A stretch of DNA of 64,000 nucleotides from Glaesserella sp041814905 (GCF_041814905.1 NZ_JBGXYA010000036.1:33306-97305), one strand, 5' to 3'. Positions 34,633 to 44,207 are shown, numbered from the stretch's first letter. The notes: generated by a model from the letters alone, not told the origin. A program made the numbers and translations.

Positions 34633-34690
34633 ACAAGCGGTCAGATCCCGTAAAAAATTTGCAAATTTTTATCCGAAACCGACCGCTTGT
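34633..34690. repeat. Inverted pair of uptake signals between ilvD and the ZIP gene
   Basis: ACAAGCGGTC at 34633-34642 and GACCGCTTGT at 34681-34690, with A/T-rich sequence between. It lies just after the ilvD stop and may double as its terminator. Confidence 0.85.
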
Positions 34691-34693
34691 ATT

Positions 34694-36529
34694 TTAGATT
34701 TTAGTTTTATCGCGAACCGCACCTTTATCCGCCGAGGTCGCAAAATGTCCGTATACTTTTAATGCAAAAGAGACTTCACGCTGACGGTTTGCCGGTTTCC
34801 AGCCTTTCGTATCTTGTTCTGCGCGGCGTTGGGCAAGCTCTGCTTCAGGCACAACAAGTTCGATTTTACGGTTTGGAATATCAATATCAATGGTATCGCC
34901 ATCTTTCACCAAACCGATTAAACCGCCTGCGGCTGCTTCCGGTGAGCAGTGTCCGATAGATAAGCCTGATGTGCCGCCGGAGAAACGACCGTCCGTGAGT
35001 AACGCACAAGCCTTGCCTAAGCCCATTGATTTTAAGTAGCTGGTTGGATAAAGCATCTCTTGCATACCCGGTCCGCCTTTTGGACCTTCATAGCGGATAA
35101 CCACAACGTGTCCTGCTCGCACTTTTCCGCCTAAAATCCCTGCAACAGCATCTTCTTGGCTTTCAAACACGATGGCTTCGCCTTTGAATTTTAGGATAGA
35201 CTCGTCTACCCCTGCGGTTTTCACAATACAACCATCTAAAGCAATATTACCCGACAACATCGCTAAACCACCATCTTGGCTGTAAGCAAATTCTTTGCTA
35301 CGGATACAACCGTTTTGTCGGTCATCATCAACCGTATCCCAACGGGTGTCTTGTGAGAAGGCTTTAGTCGTGCGAATACCGGCAGGCCCTGCACGGAAGA
35401 ATTTATGCACCGCTTCATCTTTGGTTAACACAATGTCGTACTTCGCGATCTGCTCCGCAAGGCTTAAGCCTAACACGGTGCGAGTTTGGTTGTTCAATAA
35501 GCCTGCACGATCCAATTCACCTAAAATCGCCATAATACCGCCCGCACGGTGTACGTCTTCCATGTGGTATTTTGCTGTATTTGGTGCCACTTTGCTTAAG
35601 CAAGGGACTTTGCGAGAAAGGCGATCGATATCCGCCATGGTGAAATCCACTTCCGCTTCTTGTGCTGCAGCAAGTAAGTGTAAAACCGTATTAGTTGAAC
35701 CGCCCATTGCAATATCTAAGCTCATTGCATTGTCAAAAGCTGCTTTGCTTGCGATAGAACGCGGAAGAACGGACAAATCATCTTGCTCATAATATTTTTT
35801 GCATAGCTCAACAATTTGCGTACCTGCATCCAAGAATAACTGTTTACGGTCGGCGTGCGTCGCAAGGCAAGAGCCGTTGCCCGGTAAACTTAAACCAAGC
35901 GCCTCAGTTAAGCAGTTCATTGAGTTTGCGGTAAACATACCTGAACAAGAACCACAAGTTGGGCAAGCGGAACGTTCAATCGCATCAACATCGGCATCAG
36001 AGACATTTTTATCTGCACTCTGCACCATCGCATCGACTAAGTCTAATTTGATGATTTGGTCGGATAGCTTGGTTTTCCCAGCTTCCATCGAACCGCCAGA
36101 TACAAAGATTGTTGGAATATTTAAACGCAATGCCGCCATTAACATTCCAGGGGTGATTTTGTCACAGTTAGAGATACACACCATCGCATCGGCACAGTGT
36201 GCATTAACCATATATTCAACACTGTCGGCAATTAAATCACGGCTCGGCAGAGAATAAAGCATACCGCCGTGTCCCATCGCAATACCGTCATCAACAGCAA
36301 TGGTATTAAATTCTTTTGCTACACCGCCTGCTTTCTCAATTTGCTCGGCAACCATTTGTCCTAAGTCTTTTAAATGAACGTGTCCCGGTACGAATTGGGT
36401 AAATGAGTTCACTACCGCAATAATTGGTTTACCGAAGTCGTTTTCTTTCATTCCCGTCGCACGCCATAAGGCACGCGCGCCAGCCATATTGCGACCTTGC
36501 GTACTGGTCGCTGAACGTAATTTAGGCAT
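34694..36529 (-). CDS. ilvD: Dihydroxy-acid dehydratase
   Basis: 611 residues, full length. The enzyme dehydrates dihydroxy acids to the keto-acids of valine and isoleucine. Iron-sulfur cysteines are seen in ISNCDKITPGM and CPTCGSCSGMF, and the C-terminal part has GRFSGGTSGLSIGH. GGAGA precedes the ATG. In many gamma-proteobacteria it follows ilvGM directly; here a LysE-family gene and a Sel1 gene lie between. ilvA is not downstream. Confidence 0.97.
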   Translation of the reverse strand: MPKLRSATSTQGRNMAGARALWRATGMKENDFGKPIIAVVNSFTQFVPGHVHLKDLGQMVAEQIEKAGGVAKEFNTIAVDDGIAMGHGGMLYSLPSRDLIADSVEYMVNAHCADAMVCISNCDKITPGMLMAALRLNIPTIFVSGGSMEAGKTKLSDQIIKLDLVDAMVQSADKNVSDADVDAIERSACPTCGSCSGMFTANSMNCLTEALGLSLPGNGSCLATHADRKQLFLDAGTQIVELCKKYYEQDDLSVLPRSIASKAAFDNAMSLDIAMGGSTNTVLHLLAAAQEAEVDFTMADIDRLSRKVPCLSKVAPNTAKYHMEDVHRAGGIMAILGELDRAGLLNNQTRTVLGLSLAEQIAKYDIVLTKDEAVHKFFRAGPAGIRTTKAFSQDTRWDTVDDDRQNGCIRSKEFAYSQDGGLAMLSGNIALDGCIVKTAGVDESILKFKGEAIVFESQEDAVAGILGGKVRAGHVVVIRYEGPKGGPGMQEMLYPTSYLKSMGLGKACALLTDGRFSGGTSGLSIGHCSPEAAAGGLIGLVKDGDTIDIDIPNRKIELVVPEAELAQRRAEQDTKGWKPANRQREVSFALKVYGHFATSADKGAVRDKTKI

Positions 36530-36786
36530 AATCTCTCCAAGTTTTATGTTGTATTTGTTGCATTAAATAATGTTGATACTTATGTTGTGCCAACTAAAAT
36601 TTCGGCTATTCTACCGTAAATCGGCAGATTTCCAATAAATCGCTTTAACAGGTGTTTTCACTGTTTGCTGATGTTTCACCGATAGAAAAGTGCAATTCGG
36701 TAAATCGCTGTTTCCCCAATAAGGAACACATTCAGCTGCAAATAATTTATTTGCATAGATATAACATTTTCTAATTGCTTGTCTAT

Positions 36787-37443
36787 CTAGGTTGTTTCTT
36801 TCACTGCGGTTTCGAGCAATTTATAGCCCATAAAACCGAGTAAAACACCCGCAATTTTATCGATATAAAAGGCAAGATTGCTGAATGCTTGGCGAACTTT
36901 ACGTTGAGATAATACGAAAATAATCATCGCATCCCAAACAAATACCAATAAAGTCATCCAAATCCCTAATCCGATAGTTAATCCCAAGCTCACATCAGGG
37001 GTTAAAGCCACGGAGAACAAACTTAAATAGAAAATAATATTTTTCGGATTAGATAACCCGGAGGCTATGCCCAACAAAAATTCTTTAAAAAATGACGGCG
37101 TTTGCTTATGTTCCACCATTTGCTCTTGTGTTAAAAACGCATAATCTGATTTTCGCGCTTTAATCGCATGATACGCAACATAAAGCAAAAATAATCCACC
37201 CAATACTTTAAGTGTAATCATCAACCAAAGAGAATGAGCAATCGCTGCACCGACACCTAAAATACACAGCACGATATAAATACCGTTTGCGAGTGAAATG
37301 CCTAAGGCTACGCCGATTGCTCTGCGGCGAGTATTGCGCAAAGCACTCCGAACCACGAGCAAAAAGTCAGGACCGGGGCTAATCAGTGCAAGAAAATGTG
37401 CGACAACAATAGTAGTGATCAGTGTAATAACATCCGCTGACAT
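36787..37443 (-). CDS. LysE/RhtB-family amino acid exporter
   Basis: 218 residues with six hydrophobic helices. The N-terminal signature ISPGPDFLLVVRSALRNTRR is typical of the LysE/RhtB family, inner-membrane exporters of amino acids such as homoserine, threonine or leucine. AAGGAG lies before the ATG. Its place between ilvM and ilvD suggests, but does not prove, a branched-chain amino acid substrate. Confidence 0.88.
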   Translation of the reverse strand: MSADVITLITTIVVAHFLALISPGPDFLLVVRSALRNTRRRAIGVALGISLANGIYIVLCILGVGAAIAHSLWLMITLKVLGGLFLLYVAYHAIKARKSDYAFLTQEQMVEHKQTPSFFKEFLLGIASGLSNPKNIIFYLSLFSVALTPDVSLGLTIGLGIWMTLLVFVWDAMIIFVLSQRKVRQAFSNLAFYIDKIAGVLLGFMGYKLLETAVKETT

Positions 37444-37515
37444 AAAAACTCCTTATGATTTTTGCTGTTTGCTCATTCATCGTATTTTGTTTCTTTTTTA
37501 TCTTCTTATCTTCAA

Positions 37516-38298
37516 TTAGTTATTTTGTCGAAGTTCGTCGATTTTCCGCATCACTTCTTGAGCTTTATCGGGATCGGCTTTCACGCAAGTATGCCCCGTT
37601 TGATACATATTCGCCATGACTAAATGCGATTCGAAATCGTCTGCCTCCATGGCTTTATTCAGCCAATCTAGCCCTTTCTCACAATTCCGCGCTACGCCAT
37701 CCCCTTCAAGCAGCAGACTAGCTGCCATGCCCATTGAAATAGGCTCCTTTTGTTCCGCGGCTTTTTCATACCAATATAAGGCTTTTACATGATCCGAGGT
37801 CGGAAATGTTGGTTCACCAAAATAATACATATCGGCTAATTCGCGTTGTGCTAACGGAAAACCTTGTTCCGCCGACTGTTCGAATAACTTCAATGCGTTA
37901 TCTACATTGCTACGAGTCTTCTCATCCAATACTGGTTTGTTATTCGCATCCCTTCCGTAACTTAAACCTTCTTTTCCGTAATAGAGTATGAGACCAAGCA
38001 GATATTGTGCTTGCGGCAAGCCTTGGGCGGCAGCTTTTTCACTCCATTCTTTAGCTTTATCTAAATCTTTCTCTACGCCTATACCTTTAAAGTACATAAA
38101 TGCCAAATTACTTTGCGCACGTTTATTTCCTTTTTCCGCATAGGATGTCCAAATAGTTAACGCCGTTTGAAAATCATTGTCCGATACCGCCGCTTTGGCG
38201 ACTTCGTTATGCCGTTCAAATTCAATATCTTCGCTTTCAGCCATCGCGGGATACGCAAACAGCAGCATAAAAACCATGAATAACGATTTGAAGTTCAT
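37516..38298 (-). CDS. Secreted Sel1-repeat (TPR-like) protein
   Basis: 260 residues. A signal peptide (about 1-20, ending YPAMA) is followed by Sel1-like repeats: AQSNLAFMYFKGIGVEKDLDKA, AQYLLGLILYYGKEG, AQRELADMYYFGE and a divergent fourth. Such repeats form an alpha-solenoid for protein contacts. It is periplasmic or exported. An uptake signal pair lies directly upstream. A second Sel1 protein is encoded at 47560-48333; the two are related in architecture only. Confidence 0.85.
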   Translation of the reverse strand: MNFKSLFMVFMLLFAYPAMAESEDIEFERHNEVAKAAVSDNDFQTALTIWTSYAEKGNKRAQSNLAFMYFKGIGVEKDLDKAKEWSEKAAAQGLPQAQYLLGLILYYGKEGLSYGRDANNKPVLDEKTRSNVDNALKLFEQSAEQGFPLAQRELADMYYFGEPTFPTSDHVKALYWYEKAAEQKEPISMGMAASLLLEGDGVARNCEKGLDWLNKAMEADDFESHLVMANMYQTGHTCVKADPDKAQEVMRKIDELRQNN

Positions 38299-38327
38299 CT
38301 CGATTTTTCTCCCCTGGTTTTATGGAT

Positions 38328-38385
38328 ACAAGCGGTCGGAAACGGCAAAAATTTTGCAAATTTTATCCCGATAACGACCGCTTGC
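38328..38385. repeat. Inverted pair of uptake signals between ilvM and the Sel1 gene
   Basis: ACAAGCGGTC at 38328-38337 faces GACCGCTTG at 38376-38384 (last base C instead of T). It lies just after the ilvM stop and may end the ilvGM transcript. Confidence 0.8.
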
Positions 38386-38389
38386 AGAT

Positions 38390-38608
38390 TTAGTTAAGTT
38401 CAATCACGTCCGGCAATTTCACCAACTGATGTTTAAGAAGCTCAATGGCACGAGCGCTTTGTACCGTCAAGGTTAACTGTATTTCATTACCTTGCACTTG
38501 CGAATTTAACGTTAATAATTCAAAACCGCGGTGACGGATAACGCGCAATAAACGTTCCAGTGTTTCAGGGCGTTTGTTGGCTTTAATTGTTAAATGATAG
38601 TGTTGCAT
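38390..38608 (-). CDS. ilvM: Acetolactate synthase II small subunit
   Basis: 72 residues, the compact ACT-type regulatory subunit of the IlvG enzyme (YHLTIKANKRPETLERLLRV). It starts three bases after the ilvG stop, so the two subunits are co-translated. Family members stabilise and tune the large subunit. Confidence 0.93.
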   Translation of the reverse strand: MQHYHLTIKANKRPETLERLLRVIRHRGFELLTLNSQVQGNEIQLTLTVQSARAIELLKHQLVKLPDVIELN

Positions 38609-38610
38609 TG

Positions 38611-40269
38611 TTACACCCCAATATCTTCTTCAAGCATATCTGCATTACAAGCACCCGGCGGCACAAGCGGCCAGACGTTTTCATTTTCATGAATGCAGAT
38701 ATGTAATAAATAAGCATCTTTACTCAATAATAGACGGTCAATCGCATGGCTGACTTGCCCTGCCTTTTCAATCCGTTCGCCTTTAATCCCGAAAGCAGAA
38801 GCTAAAGTCACAAAATCCGGATTGTCATCTAAAATCGTTTCGCTGTGACGACCTTTAAAGAATAGCGATTGCCATTGGCGCACCATGCCTAAACGTTGGT
38901 TGTCGATAAGGACGATTTTTATCGGCAAATTGGCACGTTTAATTGAACCGAGTTCTTGAATATTCATCATAAACGAGCCGTCGCCGGTAATCAGAATCAC
39001 CGGATCTTGCGGTCTGGCTTTCGCTGCGCCGACAGCCGCCGGCAAACCGAAGCCCATTGTTCCTAAGCCTGCGGACGTGATGTAATTTTCAGGCGCAAAA
39101 TGTTGCATATGCTGTGCAGACCACATTTGGTGTTGACCGACATCGGTCGTGATCACCGCATTTTTCGGTTTGCGTTCGGAAAGGGTGTTGAGTAATGCCC
39201 ACGGATCGATATCGTCATCGCCTTCATTTTCATCATAGCTGAAATCAAAATCGGTTTTCAGTTTGCGAATATCTTCACGCCACGGATCAATATTCAATGG
39301 GCAGGCTAAGAAATCCGCCGCTTCACGTAAATCACCGCGCAATGATACATCGGCTTTTCGTAGTTTGTTGATTTCGGCAATATCAATGTCGGCATGAATT
39401 ACTTTAGCATTCGGGGCGAAAGTATCGAGTTTGCCTGTAACGCGGTCATCAAAACGAGCACCGAAAGCAATCAATAAATCACATTCTTGCACTGCATAGT
39501 TTGCCGCTTTAGTGCCATGCATACCGATCATTCCCATATAGAGCGGCTCATTCGGCGGAATAACGCCTAACCCTTTAATGGTTGAAACCGTTGGAATTTT
39601 TGCAATTTCTATCCAGTTTCTGACCGCTTGTACTGCGCCGCCCATACCGACTCCCCCTCCGACATAAAGTACCGGTCGTTTTGCTGCTTGTAATAACGTT
39701 TTCGCTTGTACGAGTGCATTCGGGTCTTGTTTCGGATCAGTAAGTTTGGGATACACAATCGGTTTGGCGGAGGTCGCCGCAAATTGTACGTCTTTCGGAA
39801 TATCAATCAACACGGGTCCGGGACGACCGCTTTGAGCGATTTGGAAAGCTCGTGCGACCACTTCCGGTAATTCATCAATATTCTGGATAATAAAGCTGTG
39901 TTTGGTGCAAGCTAAGGAAAGACCGAGAACATCGACCTCTTGGAAAGCATCGGTACCGATAAAAGGAGAAGCTACCTGACCGGTAATCGCTACGATGGGA
40001 ATAGAATCTAACAACGCATCGGCTAAACCGGTGATTAAATTGGTTGCGCCGGGACCGGAAGTAGCAATACAAACACCTACTTTACCGGTGGAACGCGCAT
40101 AACCGATAGCGGCAATTGCCGCTCCCTGCTCTTGCCGACAGAGTAAGTGATCTAAGCCCGAATCATAAATAGCATCATAGACAGGCATAATTGCGCCGCC
40201 CGGATAACCAAAAAGAGTGGTAACGCCGTGAGCTTTAAGGCAATCTACCAATAAAGTTGAGCCGTTCAT
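38611..40269 (-). CDS. ilvG: Acetolactate synthase II large subunit
   Basis: 552 residues, intact, unlike the frameshifted ilvG of Escherichia coli K-12. The enzyme condenses pyruvate with pyruvate or 2-ketobutyrate using thiamine diphosphate. Visible are the catalytic glutamate region CRQEQGAAIAAIGYAR, the FAD-linked middle domain and the ThDP motif GDGSFMMNIQELGSIKRANLP cut here after GDGSFMMN. An uptake signal (39622-39631) lies in the coding region. No ilvL leader or attenuator was recognised upstream. Confidence 0.96.
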   Translation of the reverse strand: MNGSTLLVDCLKAHGVTTLFGYPGGAIMPVYDAIYDSGLDHLLCRQEQGAAIAAIGYARSTGKVGVCIATSGPGATNLITGLADALLDSIPIVAITGQVASPFIGTDAFQEVDVLGLSLACTKHSFIIQNIDELPEVVARAFQIAQSGRPGPVLIDIPKDVQFAATSAKPIVYPKLTDPKQDPNALVQAKTLLQAAKRPVLYVGGGVGMGGAVQAVRNWIEIAKIPTVSTIKGLGVIPPNEPLYMGMIGMHGTKAANYAVQECDLLIAFGARFDDRVTGKLDTFAPNAKVIHADIDIAEINKLRKADVSLRGDLREAADFLACPLNIDPWREDIRKLKTDFDFSYDENEGDDDIDPWALLNTLSERKPKNAVITTDVGQHQMWSAQHMQHFAPENYITSAGLGTMGFGLPAAVGAAKARPQDPVILITGDGSFMMNIQELGSIKRANLPIKIVLIDNQRLGMVRQWQSLFFKGRHSETILDDNPDFVTLASAFGIKGERIEKAGQVSHAIDRLLLSKDAYLLHICIHENENVWPLVPPGACNADMLEEDIGV

Positions 40270-40330
40270 TAATGTTGTGTCCTTGCTGTTTTTTTGAAAG
40301 AATGAAAGTTACTATTGATAGCACAGATTA

Positions 40331-40386
40331 CGCTGATTTTAAATCATAGGAGATAAAATTTGCGTAAATAAAGTTGAAAATCAGCG
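40331..40386. promoter_or_regulatory. Ten-base inverted repeat in the ilvG-fxsA divergent region
   Basis: CGCTGATTTT (40331-40340) and AAAATCAGCG (40377-40386) are perfect complements spaced by 36 bases, between divergent genes. It may be an operator pair or a leader-RNA stem of ilvG. Confidence 0.4.
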
Positions 40387-40433
40387 AATTAGCACAACCT
40401 ATTTCGTACAACGTTTATTGAAGGAACCACGCT

Positions 40434-40901
40434 ATGCCTGCACTTATTTTCTTTTTAGGATTGTTTTTATATGTCTATTGCGAAATTTCGTTATTAATTT
40501 CGGTAGGTTCTGCAATTGGTGTATTGCCGCTCATTTTGTTGATGATCGTCATTTCTGCTGTGGGTTTATGGTTAGTCAAACTACGAGGATTAATGACGAT
40601 CATGCAAATTCGCAGTGAAATTGCACAAGGTAAAATCCCTGCACAAGCGGTCACTTCTTCTATCTTTTTTGCAATCACAGGCGTATTGCTGATTATCCCT
40701 GGCTTTTTGAGTGATATTTTAGCGTTATTGCTTCTATTGCCAATCACCCGTCAGTTACTCCAAGCAATGTTTATGAAACTGTTTGCAAGCCGAGTTAAGT
40801 TTATGTCTTTTGGCTCAACCTATCAGGGTTCATCACAACATAACACCACATTTGATGCGGAGTTTGAACGTAAGCAAGATGAAGATAAGTGGTTGAAATA
40901 A
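40434..40901 (+). CDS. fxsA: FxsA-family membrane protein
   Basis: 155 residues with three to four hydrophobic helices in the first two-thirds and a charged cytosolic tail. The family pattern PALIFFLGLFLYVYCEISLL and the LLIIPGFLSDILALLLLLP segment are clear. In Escherichia coli excess FxsA relieves F-exclusion of phage T7; its normal role is unclear. An uptake signal (40643-40652) is inside the gene. The stop overlaps the next ATG by one base. Confidence 0.9.
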   Translation: MPALIFFLGLFLYVYCEISLLISVGSAIGVLPLILLMIVISAVGLWLVKLRGLMTIMQIRSEIAQGKIPAQAVTSSIFFAITGVLLIIPGFLSDILALLLLLPITRQLLQAMFMKLFASRVKFMSFGSTYQGSSQHNTTFDAEFERKQDEDKWLK

Positions 40902-41749
40902 TGAATACTTATCAACTTGCGTTATTAAAGGTCCACGGCACGGCAATTTTCTTCGGTTTATCGGGCGTTGTTGGTGTACTGATTGAAAGTGGTTCAGATG
41001 TACTCGTTTTAGGCAGAGCTATGATTGCCTTTGCTTGTATCTCATTGTTTTTCTTATGGAAAAGACAAGCATTAACTAAACTCTCTACCAAAGAAAAACT
41101 CTCCCAACTGATTTCAGGCAGTTTGCTTGCACTGCATTGGGTCAGTTTTTATTTAGGCGTCAAAATCGGTGGTGTTGCGGTCGGCACGCTCGGTTTTGCT
41201 AGTTTCCCTGCGTTTGTTGCCTTGTGTGAAATGGTGGTGTTCAAAGAGAAATTACATTTCCGTGAATATATTTTGCTTCTGGCGATTTCTGTCGGTTTGA
41301 TTTTAGTTACCCCTGAATTTGAATTCGGCAACCAAGCAACGCAAGGGCTATTGTGGGGTATTTTCTCGGCAATCAGCTATGCGGTACTTGCGGTGTTAAA
41401 CCGCCGAAATGCGAGTAAATTATCGGGTATTGAGTCTAGTTGGTGGCAATATGTAGCAGTGATTATCGTCTTATTACCGTTTTCTGCAACAGCTTTACCG
41501 AGTGTGAGCGCAATGGATTGGCTTTGGATTGGTTTTATCGGGCTTTTCTGCACGACCTTTGCTTATACCTTGTATGTGTCTAGTTTAAGTGTGATTAACG
41601 CTCGAACTGCAGCCATGATTATTTCCCTTGAGCCTGTGTATGCCATTATTGCCGCATGGATTTGGTTTGGCGATGTACCGACGTTATCAATGGTTATCGG
41701 CGGTATCTTGATTATCGGCTCTGTCGCTTGGGCGAATTTGAAAAAGTAG
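40901..41749 (+). CDS. EamA/DMT-superfamily transporter
   Basis: 282 residues with ten hydrophobic helices arranged as two EamA repeats, the second around ISYAVLAVLNRRN to the C-terminal VIGGILIIGSVAWANLKK. Members export amino acids, nucleotides or other metabolites. The ATG overlaps the fxsA stop (TAATG), so the genes are coupled. Substrate unknown. Confidence 0.88.
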   Translation: MNTYQLALLKVHGTAIFFGLSGVVGVLIESGSDVLVLGRAMIAFACISLFFLWKRQALTKLSTKEKLSQLISGSLLALHWVSFYLGVKIGGVAVGTLGFASFPAFVALCEMVVFKEKLHFREYILLLAISVGLILVTPEFEFGNQATQGLLWGIFSAISYAVLAVLNRRNASKLSGIESSWWQYVAVIIVLLPFSATALPSVSAMDWLWIGFIGLFCTTFAYTLYVSSLSVINARTAAMIISLEPVYAIIAAWIWFGDVPTLSMVIGGILIIGSVAWANLKK

Positions 41750-41855
41750 ATTAATCGAAAAAGGCGGGCGAAATACCCACCTGAAAAATCTTGTGATAAG
41801 AAAAACCCAAAATCGTCACCAGTAAAACCGGTTACAAAGTGAAAATAAACGAACC

Positions 41856-42359
41856 TTAGTCTTGATTTTTCAAAATTTCATTCATCAGCTGAATATCGAT
41901 GTGGCAATAACCGTTCGGGTTCTTATCCAAATAATCTTGATGATATTCTTCCGCCGGGAAATAGTGTTCCAACATCTCATTTTCGACTGCTAACGGCTCT
42001 ACATACTGTTTTTGTAGCTCCGCCAATGCGAGGTTGATGGTTGGAATATCTGCCGGATCAACATAATAAATACCGGTACGATATTGAATCCCTTTATCCG
42101 CACCTTGTTGATTCACGCTGATTGGGTCGATCACTTTAAAATAGTAATCCAACAACTTAGCCAGGCTGATTTTATCCGACTCATAGGTCACTTTCACCAC
42201 TTCTGCATGCCCGCTACCGTCACAAACTTCACGATATGTTGGGTTTAAACTGTTGCCGTTGGCATAGCCCGACTCCGCATCAATTACACCGTTAATACGT
42301 TGCATAAAGGCTTCGGTTCCCCAAAAACAACCGCCTGCTAAATAAATTTCTTTTTGCAT
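41856..42359 (-). CDS. msrA: Peptide methionine-S-sulfoxide reductase MsrA
   Basis: 167 residues, a normal single-domain MsrA. The catalytic cysteine is C11 in GGCFWGTEAF; EEYHQDYLDKNP in the C-terminal third belongs to the substrate pocket. It reduces S-methionine sulfoxide with thioredoxin. A much longer in-frame extension runs into the upstream membrane gene and is rejected; the ATG at 42359 is the family start. No MsrB domain is fused, unlike some Pasteurellaceae. Confidence 0.95.
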   Translation of the reverse strand: MQKEIYLAGGCFWGTEAFMQRINGVIDAESGYANGNSLNPTYREVCDGSGHAEVVKVTYESDKISLAKLLDYYFKVIDPISVNQQGADKGIQYRTGIYYVDPADIPTINLALAELQKQYVEPLAVENEMLEHYFPAEEYHQDYLDKNPNGYCHIDIQLMNEILKNQD

Positions 42360-42385
42360 ATATTCTCCGATTTGCAAATTTTTGG

Positions 42386-43033
42386 TCAATTCCGACCGCT
42401 TGTAGAGTGTTGAAATAATAGTGCAGTATATTGGATAATCCAACCGACACATAAGGCGAATGCGACGGTACTGATCCCGACAACACCGCCTAATAAGAAG
42501 CCCAATACACAAACAGTCACTTCGATTAACGTTCTGATCACACCAACCCGCCAGCTGTATTTTAAACAGATACCGACCATTAAACCGTCTCGAGGCCCTG
42601 CACCCAATTGGCAAGAAAGATAAAAAGTGGTACTGACACCAAATAGCAAAATCGCCGCCACCATTAATGCGAAGCGGGAAACGAAGGCATCCGGAGCCGG
42701 AATAAAGCGCACGGTGAGATCAATAAAGAGAGCGATCCAAAAGATATTTAATACCGTTCCTAAACCGAAACGCATTTTTAACGGAATCCATAACAGAAGA
42801 ACCACGCCGCTGACAATCGCGACTACCGTGCCGATAGATAAACCACTTTGGATTGAAATACCTTGGGAAAAGACCGTCCACGGACTAGAGCCCAGATTTG
42901 CCAAAACCAATAACCCTTCACCGATTCCCATTAAAATGGTGGAAACAGAGATCATCAGTAACGAACTCGCTTTTAATTGCCATTGATGATCCGCACTCCA
43001 CGGCATTTTGGGAATCGGTGATTTTTTACTCAT
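42386..43033 (-). CDS. YczE/YitT-like membrane protein
   Basis: 215 residues with five to six hydrophobic helices. The motif LGSSPWTVFSQGIS and a later LGAGPRDGLMVG are typical of the YczE family of predicted inner-membrane proteins of unknown function. Its start overlaps the lolC stop by eight bases, so the two are translationally coupled. An uptake signal (42394-42403) lies at its 3' end. Confidence 0.82.
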   Translation of the reverse strand: MSKKSPIPKMPWSADHQWQLKASSLLMISVSTILMGIGEGLLVLANLGSSPWTVFSQGISIQSGLSIGTVVAIVSGVVLLLWIPLKMRFGLGTVLNIFWIALFIDLTVRFIPAPDAFVSRFALMVAAILLFGVSTTFYLSCQLGAGPRDGLMVGICLKYSWRVGVIRTLIEVTVCVLGFLLGGVVGISTVAFALCVGWIIQYTALLFQHSTSGRN

Positions 43034-44207
43034 ACCTTAATGCCTCCGCAGGCTCGATTTTTGATGCACGATATGCCGGATAAATGGTACACAATAGGGA
43101 CAACGCGATGGATGACAACACAATAATGCCGACTTGTTCATAAGCAATCTCCGTCGGCAACGGAATGCCGTGCGGATTAATCAGTGAAATCACTTCGCCC
43201 AAATAATTAGTCGTAAGAATGCCCAACAGACCACCAATCAATGCACCGATCACGCCGACCATCATGCCCTGAAAAATAAAGATATTGGTGACTTGCCCTT
43301 TGGTTAACCCTTGAGTTTGCAAAATTGCAATTTCGCCCTGTTTATCCACGACCATCAAACTTAATGAAGTTACAATATTGGAAATCGCGACGACAATAAT
43401 CAGGCTAATCAGCAAGCTCATCATATTTTTTTCCATGCGTACCGCTTGGAAAAATTCGCCCTTTTGTTCCCGCCAATCATTAATTTTCCACTTATTTTCA
43501 CCAAAAAAACGTGTTAATTCGGTCACTTGAAACGGGTCATCTAAAAACAGACGTACACCTTGCGTTTCACCTTCTGCGATGCGCAATAAACGCCCGACAT
43601 CACTTAAGTTGGCAAATAACGTAAATTCACTGGCTTCGTTATTGGAATAGTAAATATCGGAGACGGTAAACAGACGTTGCACCGGAACCCGTCCAAACGG
43701 GGTATATTGACTGTTCTCGGTAATCATCAAACGGATTTTATCTCCGACGCGCAATTCAAGCTGATTCGCTAAACGCGAACCGACCAACACATTAAACTCT
43801 CCTGCCGGTAAACGCTGCGAAAGCTCGGTAATATCAAAAAGTAGCGGATCATCACGATTACTTTCCACGCCAATCAATTGACCGGCGTTGATTCCTTGTC
43901 GCCCTTGAATAATCACATTCGCTCGATTAATCGGTACAGCTTTATTGACAAAAGCGGGAAGCGAAAGCGTCTCCGTTTTTGACCAATTTGAATCAAGCGG
44001 GGAAACAATCGCGTGCGGTAATGTTGAAAGCACATTGCGTTTTTGGTTATTTTCCAAGCCATTCATTACCGATAACACGATAATCAGTGCCATTACACCT
44101 AACACTATACCTAAACTCGCTAAGTTGGTCACAAGCCGCCCGAAACGGTCGCCACTTTTTGAGCGCCAATAACGAACCGCAATAAATAATGGGGCTTTTA
44201 AATTCAT
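43026..44207 (-). CDS. lolC: Lipoprotein-releasing ABC transporter permease LolC
   Basis: 393 residues of the FtsX/MacB permease type: one N-terminal helix, a large periplasmic domain (about 45-245) and three C-terminal helices. The beginning, DRFGRLVTNLASLGIVLGVM, resembles Escherichia coli LolC more than LolE. LolCDE extracts outer-membrane lipoproteins from the inner membrane and passes them to LolA. lolD and lolE are not adjacent. The upstream 2-hydroxyacid dehydrogenase neighbour recalls Haemophilus influenzae gene order. Confidence 0.9.
   Translation of the reverse strand: MNLKAPLFIAVRYWRSKSGDRFGRLVTNLASLGIVLGVMALIIVLSVMNGLENNQKRNVLSTLPHAIVSPLDSNWSKTETLSLPAFVNKAVPINRANVIIQGRQGINAGQLIGVESNRDDPLLFDITELSQRLPAGEFNVLVGSRLANQLELRVGDKIRLMITENSQYTPFGRVPVQRLFTVSDIYYSNNEASEFTLFANLSDVGRLLRIAEGETQGVRLFLDDPFQVTELTRFFGENKWKINDWREQKGEFFQAVRMEKNMMSLLISLIIVVAISNIVTSLSLMVVDKQGEIAILQTQGLTKGQVTNIFIFQGMMVGVIGALIGGLLGILTTNYLGEVISLINPHGIPLPTEIAYEQVGIIVLSSIALSLLCTIYPAYRASKIEPAEALRYE

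Noticed and set aside
35295..36257. Long open frames on the plus strand opposite ilvD
   Set aside because: Antisense shadows of a well-conserved gene; no family pattern and no ribosome sites.
40270..40433. ilvL-type attenuator before ilvG
   Set aside because: No leader peptide rich in branched-chain codons and no terminator hairpin.
42360..42614. N-terminal extension of MsrA
   Set aside because: The extra 85 residues overlap the YczE-like gene antisense to its frame and are not MsrA-like.
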